A program made the position numbers and the translations under genes. A DNA stretch of 64,000 bases. Origin: CALOCN01 sp942491735. GTDB lineage: Bacteria > Eisenbacteria > RBG-16-71-46 > JABDJR01. The stretch lies in NCBI GenBank assembly GCA_942491735.1, contig CALOCN010000014.1:1054001-1118000 (forward strand), given 5' to 3'. Positions 33,422 through 43,400 of this stretch are shown here, in pieces (position 1 is the first letter of the stretch; every line of letters starts with the position of its first letter). A model generated the notes under the pieces. That model saw only the letters and a program-made list of their open reading frames with translations, had not been told where the DNA came from and made no database searches.

Positions 33422-34069
33422 ATGCATGAACTCAAGCATCTCTTCGAGAACAACCGCCAATGGGCGGAGCGCATGCGGCGCGAGGATCCCGGCTTTTTCG
33501 CGAAGCTCGCCGGGCAACAGGCTCCTCCCTATCTCTGGATCGGGTGCGCCGACAGCCGGGTCCCCGCCAACCAGATCGTTGGACTCCAGCCCGGGGAGGT
33601 GTTCGTCCATCGCAATGTGGCCAACGTCGTCTCCCACACCGATTTCAACTGCCTGTCGGTCATCCAGTACGCGGTGGAGGTGCTCAAGGTCCGCGATATC
33701 ATTGTCTGCGGACACTACGGATGTGGGGGCGTGGCCGCGGCGATCGACGATACGCCGTTCGGCCTCATCGACAACTGGCTTCGCCACATCAAGGATGTCT
33801 ACGACCGCAGTGATCTGGCCACGGCCCGAGGGGGCAACGACGCCGATCGCGTGAACGCCCTGTGCGAACTGAACGTTGCCGCCCAGGTCCTCAACGTCTG
33901 CCACACCACCATCGTCCAGGATGCCTGGCGGCGCGGCCAGGAGCTGTCGGTCCACGGGTGGATCTACTCGTTGAAAGACGGATTGATCAAGGATCTCGAG
34001 CGCAGCGTGTCGAATGCGGGCCAGTTGGCCGACATCTACCGCATGAGCGGTCCCGCGACCGGGGAATGA
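33422..34069 (+). CDS. Beta-class carbonic anhydrase
   Basis: 215 residues, full length. Zinc ligands Cys42 and Asp44 in CADSR, His98 and Cys101 in HYGCGG sit at the same numbers as in E. coli Can. Other conserved segments are VFVHRNVANVV, GLIDNWLRHI and VHGWIYSLKDG. It interconverts CO2 and bicarbonate in the cytoplasm. Its stop overlaps the start of the MscS gene (ATGA), so the two are translationally coupled, and it is divergent from a SulP transporter. Together these suggest an inorganic-carbon or pH module. Confidence 0.95.
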   Translation: MHELKHLFENNRQWAERMRREDPGFFAKLAGQQAPPYLWIGCADSRVPANQIVGLQPGEVFVHRNVANVVSHTDFNCLSVIQYAVEVLKVRDIIVCGHYGCGGVAAAIDDTPFGLIDNWLRHIKDVYDRSDLATARGGNDADRVNALCELNVAAQVLNVCHTTIVQDAWRRGQELSVHGWIYSLKDGLIKDLERSVSNAGQLADIYRMSGPATGE

Positions 34070-35790
34070 ACCCCATTTTCTTGGTCCCGGCAATCCGCCT
34101 TGTCCTTCTGACGCTTCTGCTGGGAGTCCCGTTCCTGGCCCGCGCCGAGGCTCAGGATTCCACCGCGGTTTCCGACTCCGTCACCGTGTCCCGCGAGCCC
34201 ACTTCCGAGGACAGGGCGCGCGAGCTCCTGGCGCAGCTCGACTCGGAGCGGGAGGAAATCACCGCCCTGCTGCGATCCGCGAACCGGAGCAACGCGGGTG
34301 AATTCGAGATCAAACGGGTTGCGGCGTACCGGATCGTGGACCGCATGGAGAGGCTCACCCGCGACCTCTCCCGGGTCCTGGTCGAGATGGATTCGACCAC
34401 CGCCCGGCGCGACTCGCTGTACGGGGCAGCGGCTTCGCACATGCGCTTCCAGGCTTCCATCTACGCCGAGGCGTTCAACCACAGCGTCGAGGACGTGAAT
34501 CGGCTTCAGAGGCGCCGCCCGGACGTGGAGGCGCAGAGTGCTCCGAATCTTGAAGCCGAACTCGCCTCGGTCGAGGAACGCATCGGGATCGCGGTGAGCC
34601 TGATGAAGTCCACGGCCGAGCGCATGGACATTCTGGGGTTTGACACGGAAAGCCTGTGGAAGGGCTACGATGAGGCGCTTGTCGAACGGGCGGAGCATCT
34701 AGCCGGCCGGTTGGAACTGGCCTCCGCGGAGCGGGACCGACTCCATGAACAGGACGAATCCGTTCGCAAGTCCGGTGGAGACAATCCGGATCAAGCCGCC
34801 CGACTGCAAGCGGCGGAGATCCGGGTCGAGACGCTCGTCAAGAGCCTCCAGCACATCGCGCACGTCATGGAGGCGCGTGGTCTCCCCTCGGCGCAGTATC
34901 TCCAGCTGACCTTCCGCACGACCGGGGCGGTCACGGACGACCTGCTCAACCTGGACGTGCTCAAGGGACTGGTGCTGGATCTCTATGAGGAACTCCGGGA
35001 TTGGCTCAAGCTGAACGGGCCTACCATTCTGCTGCGCTTCCTCATCGTGTTCGTCATCGTGATGGCCACGCGGTTCTTGCTCTGGGCGATCTGGATCCTG
35101 GCCCGTCTTCGCATGCGCTCGTCCCGTCTTCTCCGGGACCTGATCAGCCGATTGATCGCCCCGACCGGCACCGTGTTCGGGCTTCTGCTGGGGATGTGGA
35201 CGCTCGGAGTGGATCCCACCACGCTCCTGGCGGGTCTTGGCGTGGCGGGCGTCATTGTCGGTCTCGCCCTGCAGGATTCCCTGGCCAACTTCGCCGCCGG
35301 AGTGTTCATTCTCATCTACAAGCCGTACGACGTGGACGACTACGTCCAGGCCGGCGGCGTCCTGGGCAAGGTCCGGCAGATGGGACTGGCAAACACGCTG
35401 ATCGTAACGTTCGACAACCGCCGCCTGTTCGTTCCCAATCGGAAGATCTGGAGCGAGGTCATCGAGAATCGATCCTCCGAACGCGTTCGTCGCATCGATA
35501 CCACCGTTCGGGTCCGGTACGACGAGAACGTGGACGTGGTGATGCAGCATTGCCGTGACATCCTGCAGGCGAGCGAACTCGTCCTGCCGTCGCCTGCACC
35601 CACCATCTTTGTCGAGAAGCTCGAGGACTCCTGGCTGGAGATCGCGGTGTGGGCCTGGACCAAGGGCGATACGTGGTGGGATCTCACCATGGAACTGCCC
35701 AGGATCCTGCACATCGGATTGGCTGAACGAGGAGTTCGGGTTCCCTATCCGCGACGCGAGGTGAACTCGCCGGAGGACGTGACATCGTGA
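34066..35790 (+). CDS. MscS-family mechanosensitive channel with long periplasmic coiled coil
   Basis: 574 residues from ATG 34066, overlapping the carbonic anhydrase stop. A signal peptide (PAIRLVLLTLLLGVPFLARA) is followed by ~280 residues of helical, charged periplasmic sequence. Then come transmembrane helices (TILLRFLIVFVIVMATRFLL; GTVFGLLLGMWTLGV) and the pore-lining TM3 (LLAGLGVAGVIVGLALQDSL, ANFAAGVFILIYKPY), then the MscS beta domain (LANTLIVTFDNRRLFVPNRK). MscS channels release solutes on membrane tension. Coupling to a carbonic anhydrase is unusual and may link carbon chemistry with turgor. Confidence 0.9.
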   Translation: MNPIFLVPAIRLVLLTLLLGVPFLARAEAQDSTAVSDSVTVSREPTSEDRARELLAQLDSEREEITALLRSANRSNAGEFEIKRVAAYRIVDRMERLTRDLSRVLVEMDSTTARRDSLYGAAASHMRFQASIYAEAFNHSVEDVNRLQRRRPDVEAQSAPNLEAELASVEERIGIAVSLMKSTAERMDILGFDTESLWKGYDEALVERAEHLAGRLELASAERDRLHEQDESVRKSGGDNPDQAARLQAAEIRVETLVKSLQHIAHVMEARGLPSAQYLQLTFRTTGAVTDDLLNLDVLKGLVLDLYEELRDWLKLNGPTILLRFLIVFVIVMATRFLLWAIWILARLRMRSSRLLRDLISRLIAPTGTVFGLLLGMWTLGVDPTTLLAGLGVAGVIVGLALQDSLANFAAGVFILIYKPYDVDDYVQAGGVLGKVRQMGLANTLIVTFDNRRLFVPNRKIWSEVIENRSSERVRRIDTTVRVRYDENVDVVMQHCRDILQASELVLPSPAPTIFVEKLEDSWLEIAVWAWTKGDTWWDLTMELPRILHIGLAERGVRVPYPRREVNSPEDVTS

Positions 35791-36005
35791 ACCGCACCCC
35801 GCTCATTCGCGGACTGGCCGGATACCTGGCTGGGCTTCGCTACCCTCGCCTGTTCGGGATTGCCGGCTTTCTCCTGGTCGCGGATCTCCTGATACCGGAC
35901 CTGATCCCCTTCGTCGACGAGATCCTCCTCGCGGTTCTCACCGCGCTCCTTGCCTCCCTCAAGAACCGGCGAGACGCACCTTCGAATCCTCCGCCTCCCG
36001 GTTGA
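35787..36005 (+). CDS. DUF6116-like small membrane protein
   Basis: 72 residues from GTG 35787, overlapping the MscS stop (GTGA). Begins TPLIRGLAGYLAGLRYPRLF and has two hydrophobic stretches (LFGIAGFLLVADLLIPDLIP; EILLAVLTALLASLKNR). The arrangement resembles the small family I know as DUF6116. Third gene of the carbonic anhydrase-MscS operon. Confidence 0.7.
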   Translation: MNRTPLIRGLAGYLAGLRYPRLFGIAGFLLVADLLIPDLIPFVDEILLAVLTALLASLKNRRDAPSNPPPPG

Positions 36006-36048
36006 TCGGGTCCGCAACCGGACGGCCCCGCAGCTCCGTGATATGGCC

Positions 36049-36903
36049 TCAGCCGTGGAACCGGCGCAGGGCAGTGAATCCCAGCAGGCCCAGGAGTCCC
36101 GCGGTAATCCAGGTGGCATACGGTCCGATCGGGACCGCGGCGAGCGGAGTGGCGTCCAGTCGCACGTTGTCGAAGTCGACCTCGATTCCGGTCACCCCGG
36201 GGACGTCGGCCTGATTGAGCGAGATGAGCCGGATGGTCAGGGTCTGATCGAGCTGCGGGTGACCGCCGGGAATGTCGACGACAAGCGTGCTGGTCTGGAA
36301 GGTCCCTTCGGAGCCGGGGTCGCCCAGGGTTCCGGCGGTGACCAGGGTGTTGTTGTCCTGACCGATGATCACGCCGCCTGCGACCAGTTCGATCCGATAT
36401 CCGGGGAACCCGCTCAGGTCATAGAACCCCTGACTCAGGTAGGGCTCCACCAGCGCCGTGCCGGAACCGATGTTGCCGACCTCGACGGTCAGGGTGTACC
36501 GGGTGTTGGGCTGGAGGGTGACGCCCAGATCCTGGGAGACCCCGAACTCGGGCCCGGAGGCCGCTCCGCTGTAGTACAGGAGCACCGCGTTGTCGGGGTC
36601 CGGGCACCCCAAGGGAAAGTAGGCCGGATCCCCGGGCGGGTAGTCCGCCTGGACGCCGGGGTTCAGCACCCCACGAAACGATCCCGGCACCGCGGCGCCG
36701 CCGGGGTAGTACTCGGTCCAACCCGCGGGCGTGCCGCCGGTGGGAAACGACCCGGCTGGCACGTCGCCGGCATAGGGTGCGGGCAGGTTCCCGGTCAGGT
36801 ACGGATCCTCGAAGCTATGGTTGTCGACCGCCACTGGAACGCCCCAGGCCGGGGATGCCAGGCCCGCCAGGAGCAGGAGCGAGGGTGCAAGAATGTTTCT
36901 CAT
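36049..36903 (-). CDS. Secreted protein with CTERM-like sorting tail
   Basis: 284 residues. Signal peptide (MRNILAPSLLLLAGLASPAWG), a beta-rich body containing GFYDLSGFPGYRIELVAGG and LDQTLTIRLISLNQADVPGV, which looks like a carbohydrate-binding-type jelly roll, then a C-terminal tripartite tail. The tail has a short motif VPIGPYATW, a hydrophobic helix ITAGLLGLLGFTAL and terminal RRFHG. This resembles PEP-CTERM/IPTL-CTERM sorting signals processed by exosortases. No exosortase gene is in the window. Confidence 0.7.
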   Translation of the reverse strand: MRNILAPSLLLLAGLASPAWGVPVAVDNHSFEDPYLTGNLPAPYAGDVPAGSFPTGGTPAGWTEYYPGGAAVPGSFRGVLNPGVQADYPPGDPAYFPLGCPDPDNAVLLYYSGAASGPEFGVSQDLGVTLQPNTRYTLTVEVGNIGSGTALVEPYLSQGFYDLSGFPGYRIELVAGGVIIGQDNNTLVTAGTLGDPGSEGTFQTSTLVVDIPGGHPQLDQTLTIRLISLNQADVPGVTGIEVDFDNVRLDATPLAAVPIGPYATWITAGLLGLLGFTALRRFHG

Positions 36904-37075
36904 ACGAGCTGCTTTCCTTTGCGGGGACAGGGTGAAGTCGACACCTTATCATCGGGAGCCGGGGCGCTGTCATGAACGCTGCGGCCTTCACAGCGGGATA
37001 GCCGGGGGGATGGAACCCGGGCGTGGCCGTCGCCGTATGCCTCCACAGACCCGCACCGATCACCCGAAGGACGCC

Positions 37076-37783
37076 ATGCCGCACCCCGCCATTTCCGTGA
37101 AGGACCTTGTTCGCTCCCTGCCCATGGGGGATGAAACCATCCGGATCCTCAAGGGACTCACTTTCCGTGTGGAGTCCGGCGCCTGGATCGCGGTCACCGG
37201 GCCATCCGGTTCCGGCAAGTCGACCCTGCTCGGCATCCTGGCCGGTCTGGACACGCCGACGACCGGCACGGTGATCCTCGATGGGGTGGACATCACCACC
37301 ATGAACGAGCGGTCCCTTGCCGCGCTGCGCAACGCGAAGGTGGGAATCGTCTTCCAGTCCTTCAATCTCATTCCCACCCTCACCGCCCAGGAGAACGTGG
37401 AGGCTCCGCTCTATGTGGGGCCGTTCCGGCGCGAGGCGCGTCAGCGCGCACGGGCCATGTTGAGCCGGGTGGGACTGGCCGAGCGCACCGGGCATCTTCC
37501 GCACCAGCTGTCGGGTGGGGAGCAGCAACGGGTGGCCATCGCCCGCGCCCTGGTCACCGAGCCCCCCATCCTGGTCGCCGACGAGCCCACCGGGAACCTG
37601 GACTCGACCATGAGCGACCAGATCCTGGACCTGTTCGCCGAACTCCACACCGAGTTGGGGATCACCCTCGTGGTGGTGACCCACGACAGCACGGTTGCGG
37701 CGAGAGCCCAGCGAACGCTGCACATCGTGGACGGTCGCATTGTTTCGCCCGTGGACGACGGCGTGGCCGGGGCATCGTCTTGA
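37076..37783 (+). CDS. ABC transporter ATP-binding subunit (LolD/MacB type)
   Basis: 235 residues from ATG 37076, with GAAGGA upstream. Walker A GPSGSGKST, Q-loop VFQSFNLIPTLTAQENV, signature LSGGEQQRVAIARAL, Walker B ILVADEPTGNLD and H-loop VVVTHD are all intact. The FNLIPTLTAxENVE segment is typical of LolD/MacB/FtsE-like exporters that work with FtsX-fold permeases. It overlaps its permease by 4 bases. Confidence 0.93.
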   Translation: MPHPAISVKDLVRSLPMGDETIRILKGLTFRVESGAWIAVTGPSGSGKSTLLGILAGLDTPTTGTVILDGVDITTMNERSLAALRNAKVGIVFQSFNLIPTLTAQENVEAPLYVGPFRREARQRARAMLSRVGLAERTGHLPHQLSGGEQQRVAIARALVTEPPILVADEPTGNLDSTMSDQILDLFAELHTELGITLVVVTHDSTVAARAQRTLHIVDGRIVSPVDDGVAGASS

Positions 37784-40239
37784 CCCTGCGCTTCTTCCTC
37801 TCCCACGCATGGCGATCCCTGATCCGGGACCGTCAACGGACCGGTCTGGCCATGGTATGCGTGGCCTTCGGGGTCCTCTCCCTGGTCGGACTGCAGCAAC
37901 TTTCCCATGTCATCGGTGAGTCCCTGCTGGTGGATCCGAGGATCGCGGAGGGCGGGGATCTGGTTCTCAGTCGCAGCGCGGGGAGCATCGGCGATACCGA
38001 CCTGCGTCGGCTCAGTGAGGCGGGGTTCACGGAACTCGCTCCCTTGGCCCGTACCCGGGCCGTTCTGATCAAGACCGCGCGCTCGGGTCGCACGACCATC
38101 GTGATCCAGGCGGTCGGAATCGACCCTGATCGCTATCCCCTCCGCGGATCCTTCCAGCTTCAACTGCCCGGTCCTCCCGGAATGGAGCAGGCGCTGCAGG
38201 GCCTTGGCGATGCGGTCATTACCCGCGATCTGGCCGATCGCCTGGATCTGAAGATGGGGGAGACGTTCGCCTTGTTCGGCTCCCCCCACGCCCCTCCCGC
38301 CTATCTCCGGGTGGGAGGCATTGCCCGGGGCACGCCGGATCGCCAGGGGCTCAGCGTGTACTTCAGCGTCGACACCTCCCGGGAGCTTGGGCTTGGGGAA
38401 CTGACCCATGTCGTCATCGGCACCGACAACCCGGCGATGTGGGCCGAGCGCCTGGAGGACGAGGGGTGGAGTGTCCGCGTGCCTCCCGAGACCTCCGAGG
38501 CAGCGGAAGCCCAGGTGTTCGACTTCATGCTCAACGCCGCCGGAATCCTCGGGCTCCTGATCGGGGGGATCGGGGTGGCCAACACCATGCAGGTGCTTCT
38601 GGCGCGTCGGAAGCGGGAGATCGCCACGCTCAAGACGATCGGCTACCGGCAGGAGCACCTGTTGGCGCTCTTTGGTCTGGAGGCAATCCTGATCGGGCTC
38701 CTGGGCGGAGTCGCGGGGTCCCTTCTTGGGATTCCCCTGGCGAATGTGTTGATGAACCTGCTCAGCGAGAGCATGCCGTTCCTGTTGGGATACTCGGTAC
38801 ATCCCGGTACGGTGCTGGGTGGGATCGGGGTCGGGGTGCTGACCACCCTCACCTTTGCCCTGGTCGCCATTGTCCGCGCCAGCGAGGCGCGTCCCTCGCT
38901 GCTCCTGCGGGATCAGGACTTGCCCATGCGGGCCGGGCGCAAGGCTGCGACCGTCGGACTCTACGTCCTGCTGGGTTGTCTCTTCGGCTGCATCAGCAGC
39001 GCGATCCTGGGATCGTGGATCCAGGGTTTTGGCGTGGTCCTGGGCGGGGTGACCGGTCTGGCCCTGCTCGGCTTGTTTCTGGGCGTGATTCTGTTCCTGG
39101 TGGTGCGGGTCCCGGTTCCCGGGTTCCCCCTGATCGGGATGGCCCGCCGTAACCTCAAGCACCAGGCGGAACGATCCGTGTTCGGGTTGGTGGCCCTGTT
39201 CGTCGGGGTGGTGTCGATCGGGTTCGCGGCGATCTCCATCGACAACGCCCGGAACCAGACCCGGGGGCGGAACATCGACATGTCGGGGGTCAACCTGCGC
39301 ATCTACTCGGTCACGGACCAGGAAGCGGCGCTCCTCGAGTCACTGAACCACCCGCAGGTGAACGCGGTCCACGTGGACTACTCCGTGGATGCCCGGGTGC
39401 GAACGGCCTCGGACAGCCTGATTGCCGGTCTCACGGAAGTGGTGGCGCGACGGGAACACGACCTGCGCTGGAACCTCACCCTGGTGGACAGTGCCGTGGT
39501 GGGGTCGGGGCAGGCGGCTTTTGTCGGTTCCGGGTTGGCCGCACGGAATCACCTTGCCGTAGGGGACGAACTGCGGCTGGTGGGCGACGGTGCGGAGGTG
39601 ACGGTACGGTTGGCGGGGATCTTTGCCCAGTCGGGCGGCATGCTGGACCTGGGGGCGCCGCCCAACGCGCTCATTGTTCCCTTCCTGTTGGCGCGACAGC
39701 TCGGCGAGGGCCCGATGGCCCTCCAGGCAAACGTCGGTGTGGAGGAGACGGCTCTGGGATCGGTGGCCGAGGCGGTTGGCGCGGCGGTGCCGACCAGCGT
39801 GGTGATCGGAAAAGACGCCCTTCGCGATGCCATCAACCGGATCCTGACCGGGTTGTTCTGGTTCGTCATCGCGGTGGCCGGGCTGGCTCTTGTAGCCGGT
39901 GCCGTCCTGATCGCCAATGCGGTGGGACTCTCCATGCTGGAGAGAAAGCGCGAGCTGGGCGTGCTCAAGGCGATCGGCTACAGCAGTGGCCAGGTGCTGT
40001 GGACGGTGGTGCTGGAGAACCTGATGCTTGGCCTCATTGGAAGCGGCACCGGAATCCTGGGCTTGCTGATCACGGTGGGCGTGGTGAATCAAAAATTCCC
40101 GGCGGTCGCCCTCTCCCTGGGCCCGGTAGAGGCGATCTCCCTCATCCTGGTGGCCACGGGTCTGGCGGTGGGAAGTGCCACTCTGGTCGCCTGGCACCCC
40201 ACCCATGTGCGCCCCCAGACGATTCTCCGCGGACTCTAG
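37780..40239 (+). CDS. FtsX-like ABC transporter permease
   Basis: 819 residues from TTG 37780, overlapping the ATPase stop (TTGA). Two FtsX/MacB core units are present: an N-terminal helix and MacB periplasmic domain, then three helices (AAGILGLLIGGIGVANTMQV; LEAILIGLLGGVAGSLLGIP), and a second set near the C-terminus (FVIAVAGLALVAGAVLIANA; ENLMLGLIGSGTGILGLLIT). ELGVLKAIGYSSGQVLW is the usual coupling segment. This duplicated form resembles permeases that export lipids, lipoproteins or peptides. Substrate unknown. Confidence 0.88.
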   Translation: MTLRFFLSHAWRSLIRDRQRTGLAMVCVAFGVLSLVGLQQLSHVIGESLLVDPRIAEGGDLVLSRSAGSIGDTDLRRLSEAGFTELAPLARTRAVLIKTARSGRTTIVIQAVGIDPDRYPLRGSFQLQLPGPPGMEQALQGLGDAVITRDLADRLDLKMGETFALFGSPHAPPAYLRVGGIARGTPDRQGLSVYFSVDTSRELGLGELTHVVIGTDNPAMWAERLEDEGWSVRVPPETSEAAEAQVFDFMLNAAGILGLLIGGIGVANTMQVLLARRKREIATLKTIGYRQEHLLALFGLEAILIGLLGGVAGSLLGIPLANVLMNLLSESMPFLLGYSVHPGTVLGGIGVGVLTTLTFALVAIVRASEARPSLLLRDQDLPMRAGRKAATVGLYVLLGCLFGCISSAILGSWIQGFGVVLGGVTGLALLGLFLGVILFLVVRVPVPGFPLIGMARRNLKHQAERSVFGLVALFVGVVSIGFAAISIDNARNQTRGRNIDMSGVNLRIYSVTDQEAALLESLNHPQVNAVHVDYSVDARVRTASDSLIAGLTEVVARREHDLRWNLTLVDSAVVGSGQAAFVGSGLAARNHLAVGDELRLVGDGAEVTVRLAGIFAQSGGMLDLGAPPNALIVPFLLARQLGEGPMALQANVGVEETALGSVAEAVGAAVPTSVVIGKDALRDAINRILTGLFWFVIAVAGLALVAGAVLIANAVGLSMLERKRELGVLKAIGYSSGQVLWTVVLENLMLGLIGSGTGILGLLITVGVVNQKFPAVALSLGPVEAISLILVATGLAVGSATLVAWHPTHVRPQTILRGL

Positions 40240-40421
40240 CGACGAGCCTTCAAGATATTGGTGCTAATTGACTTAGGATGATTGGTCGGGTTGCGTTCCG
40301 ATCCCGATTGCTTCTCCGGCGAAGAAAGTTTGGCGGGCCCCGCCCCGGAATCACGGCTGTTAGGCGAACGACAACACCGTGACCTCCACTTTCCAGCGCC
40401 TTGCGCGGCGGGGACCGATTC

Positions 40422-43400
40422 ATGCGTACTCCTTTGACGTCACTCCTCTTCCTGATCGTCCTCCTGATTCCGGGACAGGCCTTGGCCCAGTTCACCGGGC
40501 CCGAACGGCCCGCCCGATGGACGAGCCTCGCCGACTTCCAGGCCAACGCCGCCATCACCGTGGCCGCCACCGACAGCCTCTACGAGGATCGGGTGGAGGT
40601 CACCTGGACCAACGCCGGGGACTTCGACGTTTTCTACCGCGTGCTGCGGGACACCACGCTGCTCAGCGTGCTTTCCAGCACGGACAGTTCGTTCGTCGAC
40701 CATGACGGGGACCCCGGGACCGTGTACTCCTACTCGGTCAAGCTGGTGGACGTGGTGGGGGATACGACCATCGACATGGGGAGCGACCTCGGCAGCCGCC
40801 GCATTCTCCCGCCGGGAAGCGTAGTGGCCACGGACGGCACCCTGGCCCACGGGGTGAGAATCGACTGGATCGATCAGTCCCTGATCGAGAGCGGCTACCG
40901 CATCCTGCGCCGGCCCACCGGCGTGGGGGCCTTCGCCGTGCTGGATTCGGTGGGGGAGAGCGAGGAGGTCTACGTGGACGTGACCGCGGCCGCGCCCACC
41001 GTCTACGACTATCGCGTGATCGCTTTCAACGCCGACGGGTTCACGTCACGCGGTGGCGAGGACTCCGGGTGGACCGGCTTCGTGGTGCCCCCCGGCAACG
41101 TGCAGGCCACCGACGGCACCTTCAGCGACCGGGTGCGGATAACCTGGGTGGACCAGTCCCCGGACGAGACCGGGTTCAACGTCTATCGCAACGGGAACCT
41201 TGTGGGAACGGTGGGTCTGGACGTCACCGCGTTCGACGACGTGGACTCCCTGGGGGTCCTGCACAGCTACGCGGTGGCCGCGGTGGTCGATACCGGCGGC
41301 CCGGTGTTGGAGTCGGTCCTGGTGTCCGACACCGGAATCGGCGGACCGCAGACCCTGGCTGGAGCGGACAGCCTGGTCGCGACCATCGACACCTTCGACG
41401 ACCGGGTCAACCTCATGTGGAACGACGGAGCGGACCACGAGGATGCCTGGATGGTGGAGCGCGACGGCGTGCTCATCGCCTCCCTGGGCCCGGACACCGA
41501 GAGCTTCGACGACCCGGACGCGGAGCCCGGGATCACCTACACCTACGGCGTCTACGCCGCCGCGGACTCGGGCGGGACCTCGACCACGCTCACCGACACC
41601 GGTCGCCGGGCGGTCATTCTGGCTCCGCAGAACGTGTCCGCCAGCGACGGCACGCATGAAGGGTTTGTCGAGATCAGGTGGGAAAGCTCCGCGACCTCGG
41701 TCGTGCTGTTCAAGATCCTTCGGGACGGCACTCCGTTCCGTACCGTCAACGGCACCCTTCGCTCCACCGTGGATACCGACATTGCCTCGGGTGCAACCCA
41801 CACCTACTGTGTCGTTGCCGTGACCGCGTTCGAGGACGAGTCCCCCTCCGGCTGCGACGACGGCTTCCGTCGAATCAAGGCCCCCACCGAGGTCAGCGCC
41901 TCGAATGACGCCTACGAGGACCGGGTGCTGATCACCTGGAAGGACAACTCCAAGGTCGAGACCGGCTACAACGTCTACCGACGGGTCAGCGGCGCGGGCA
42001 CCTTCGCGCTGCTCGGCACGCGTCCCGCCGGTCGCACTGCCTACGTCGATACTGCGGCCGCTCCGGACAGCCTCTACGACTACGAGGTGGAGGCCGCGGA
42101 CGCGCTGGGCGTTTCCACCCGCACCGGAGACACCGGCAGCCGGCGTCTCTCCGAGCCCACCTTCGTGGAAGCCAGCGACGGCACCCTCGAGACCATGGTC
42201 GTGGTGGACTGGCTCGACAACTCCCGCTTCGAAACCGGGTATGCCATCCTGCGCAAGGTCGCCGGGGCGGTCGGGTCCCCGGTGGTGATCGACTCCGTGG
42301 GATCGGACACCATGACCTACGACGACGCCACCATCGCCTTTGGCGTGGAGTACGAGTACACGGTGCAACCCTTCGACGACCTGGGTCTCTCCCCGGTGAC
42401 CGACGCCGTCGACACCGGGTTCAGCTCCATTCTTCCACCCCTATCCCTCAACGCCTCGGACGCGTATGCCAGCAAGGTGGTGCTGGCCTGGGTCGACCAG
42501 TCGGTGATCGAGACCGGCTATGAGATCTCACGCCGGGCGGCCGCGTCGGGGACGTTCGCTGTCCTGGATACGACCTTCGCCAGCGCCGAAACCTGGACCG
42601 ATCTGAGCGCAACCTCCGGCGTCGAGTACGAATACTGCGTGAGAAGCGTGTCCGGAGCGGCGAGCTCCGAGCCGGCCTGCGATTTCGGAAGCTTCACCAC
42701 GCCCAACACCTCGATCGACATCGTGGTCGACACCTTCATTCCCGGAACCGGCGTCGCGACCGGGGACCGTTTCGCCACTGCGGTGGCCGTCGACGGGGAC
42801 CACATGATCGTGGGCGCTCCGGGCAAGGACACCGAGGGCAAGGTCTACTTCTACAAGCGCGAAGACACCGGTTGGGTGCAGACGGCCGAGTTCGCTCCAC
42901 CGGTCACCGAGACCAACTACGGGAAGGTCGTCGACATTCACGGGGACTACGCGATTGCCCTGGGGGACGGCGGTCCCACCGTGGTCTACGAGCGGACCTT
43001 GGAGGGGGACTGGGTCTACTACGGCCGCCAGGGGTTGAACGCGGCGCTCACCGCCACCATCTTCGACGGCACCCTGGCCGTGACTGGTCTGGGCATCTTC
43101 GAGGGCAGCGACATCCGCACGGTGGGCATCTACAGCCTCGATGGCGAGGGCGGTTTCGACGTGGACTACCTCATCCGGGATCCCAACAACGAGCTGGCCA
43201 CCCTGTTCGGGGAGACGCTCATGTTCCGGGACGGCGAGCTGTTCATCGCGGCGCCGGGGCCTTCATCGACCTTTGACGGAGCCTACGTATACGTCACCAA
43301 GCGCGTGGACGGCGTGTGGGGCGGTGCCCTCTTCTCGAGCGATCGCTTGTTCGGCCAGAACGCCGGCTTCGGCGCTGCCATGGATGCCAAGGGAAGTCAG

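Noticed and set aside
33862..34065. N-terminal extension of the MscS gene inside carbonic anhydrase
   Set aside because: The extension is an out-of-frame reading of carbonic anhydrase; ATG 34066 begins a clear signal peptide and forms an ATGA overlap.
37441..39162. 573-codon minus-strand frame opposite the ABC transporter genes
   Set aside because: Gln/His/Arg/Gly-rich with no domain, lying antisense to intact ATPase and permease genes.
40550..42720. Regular ~270-base periodicity suggesting a DNA repeat array or CRISPR-like structure
   Set aside because: The period equals 87-93 codons and follows diverged FN3-like protein modules; there are no conserved short direct repeats.
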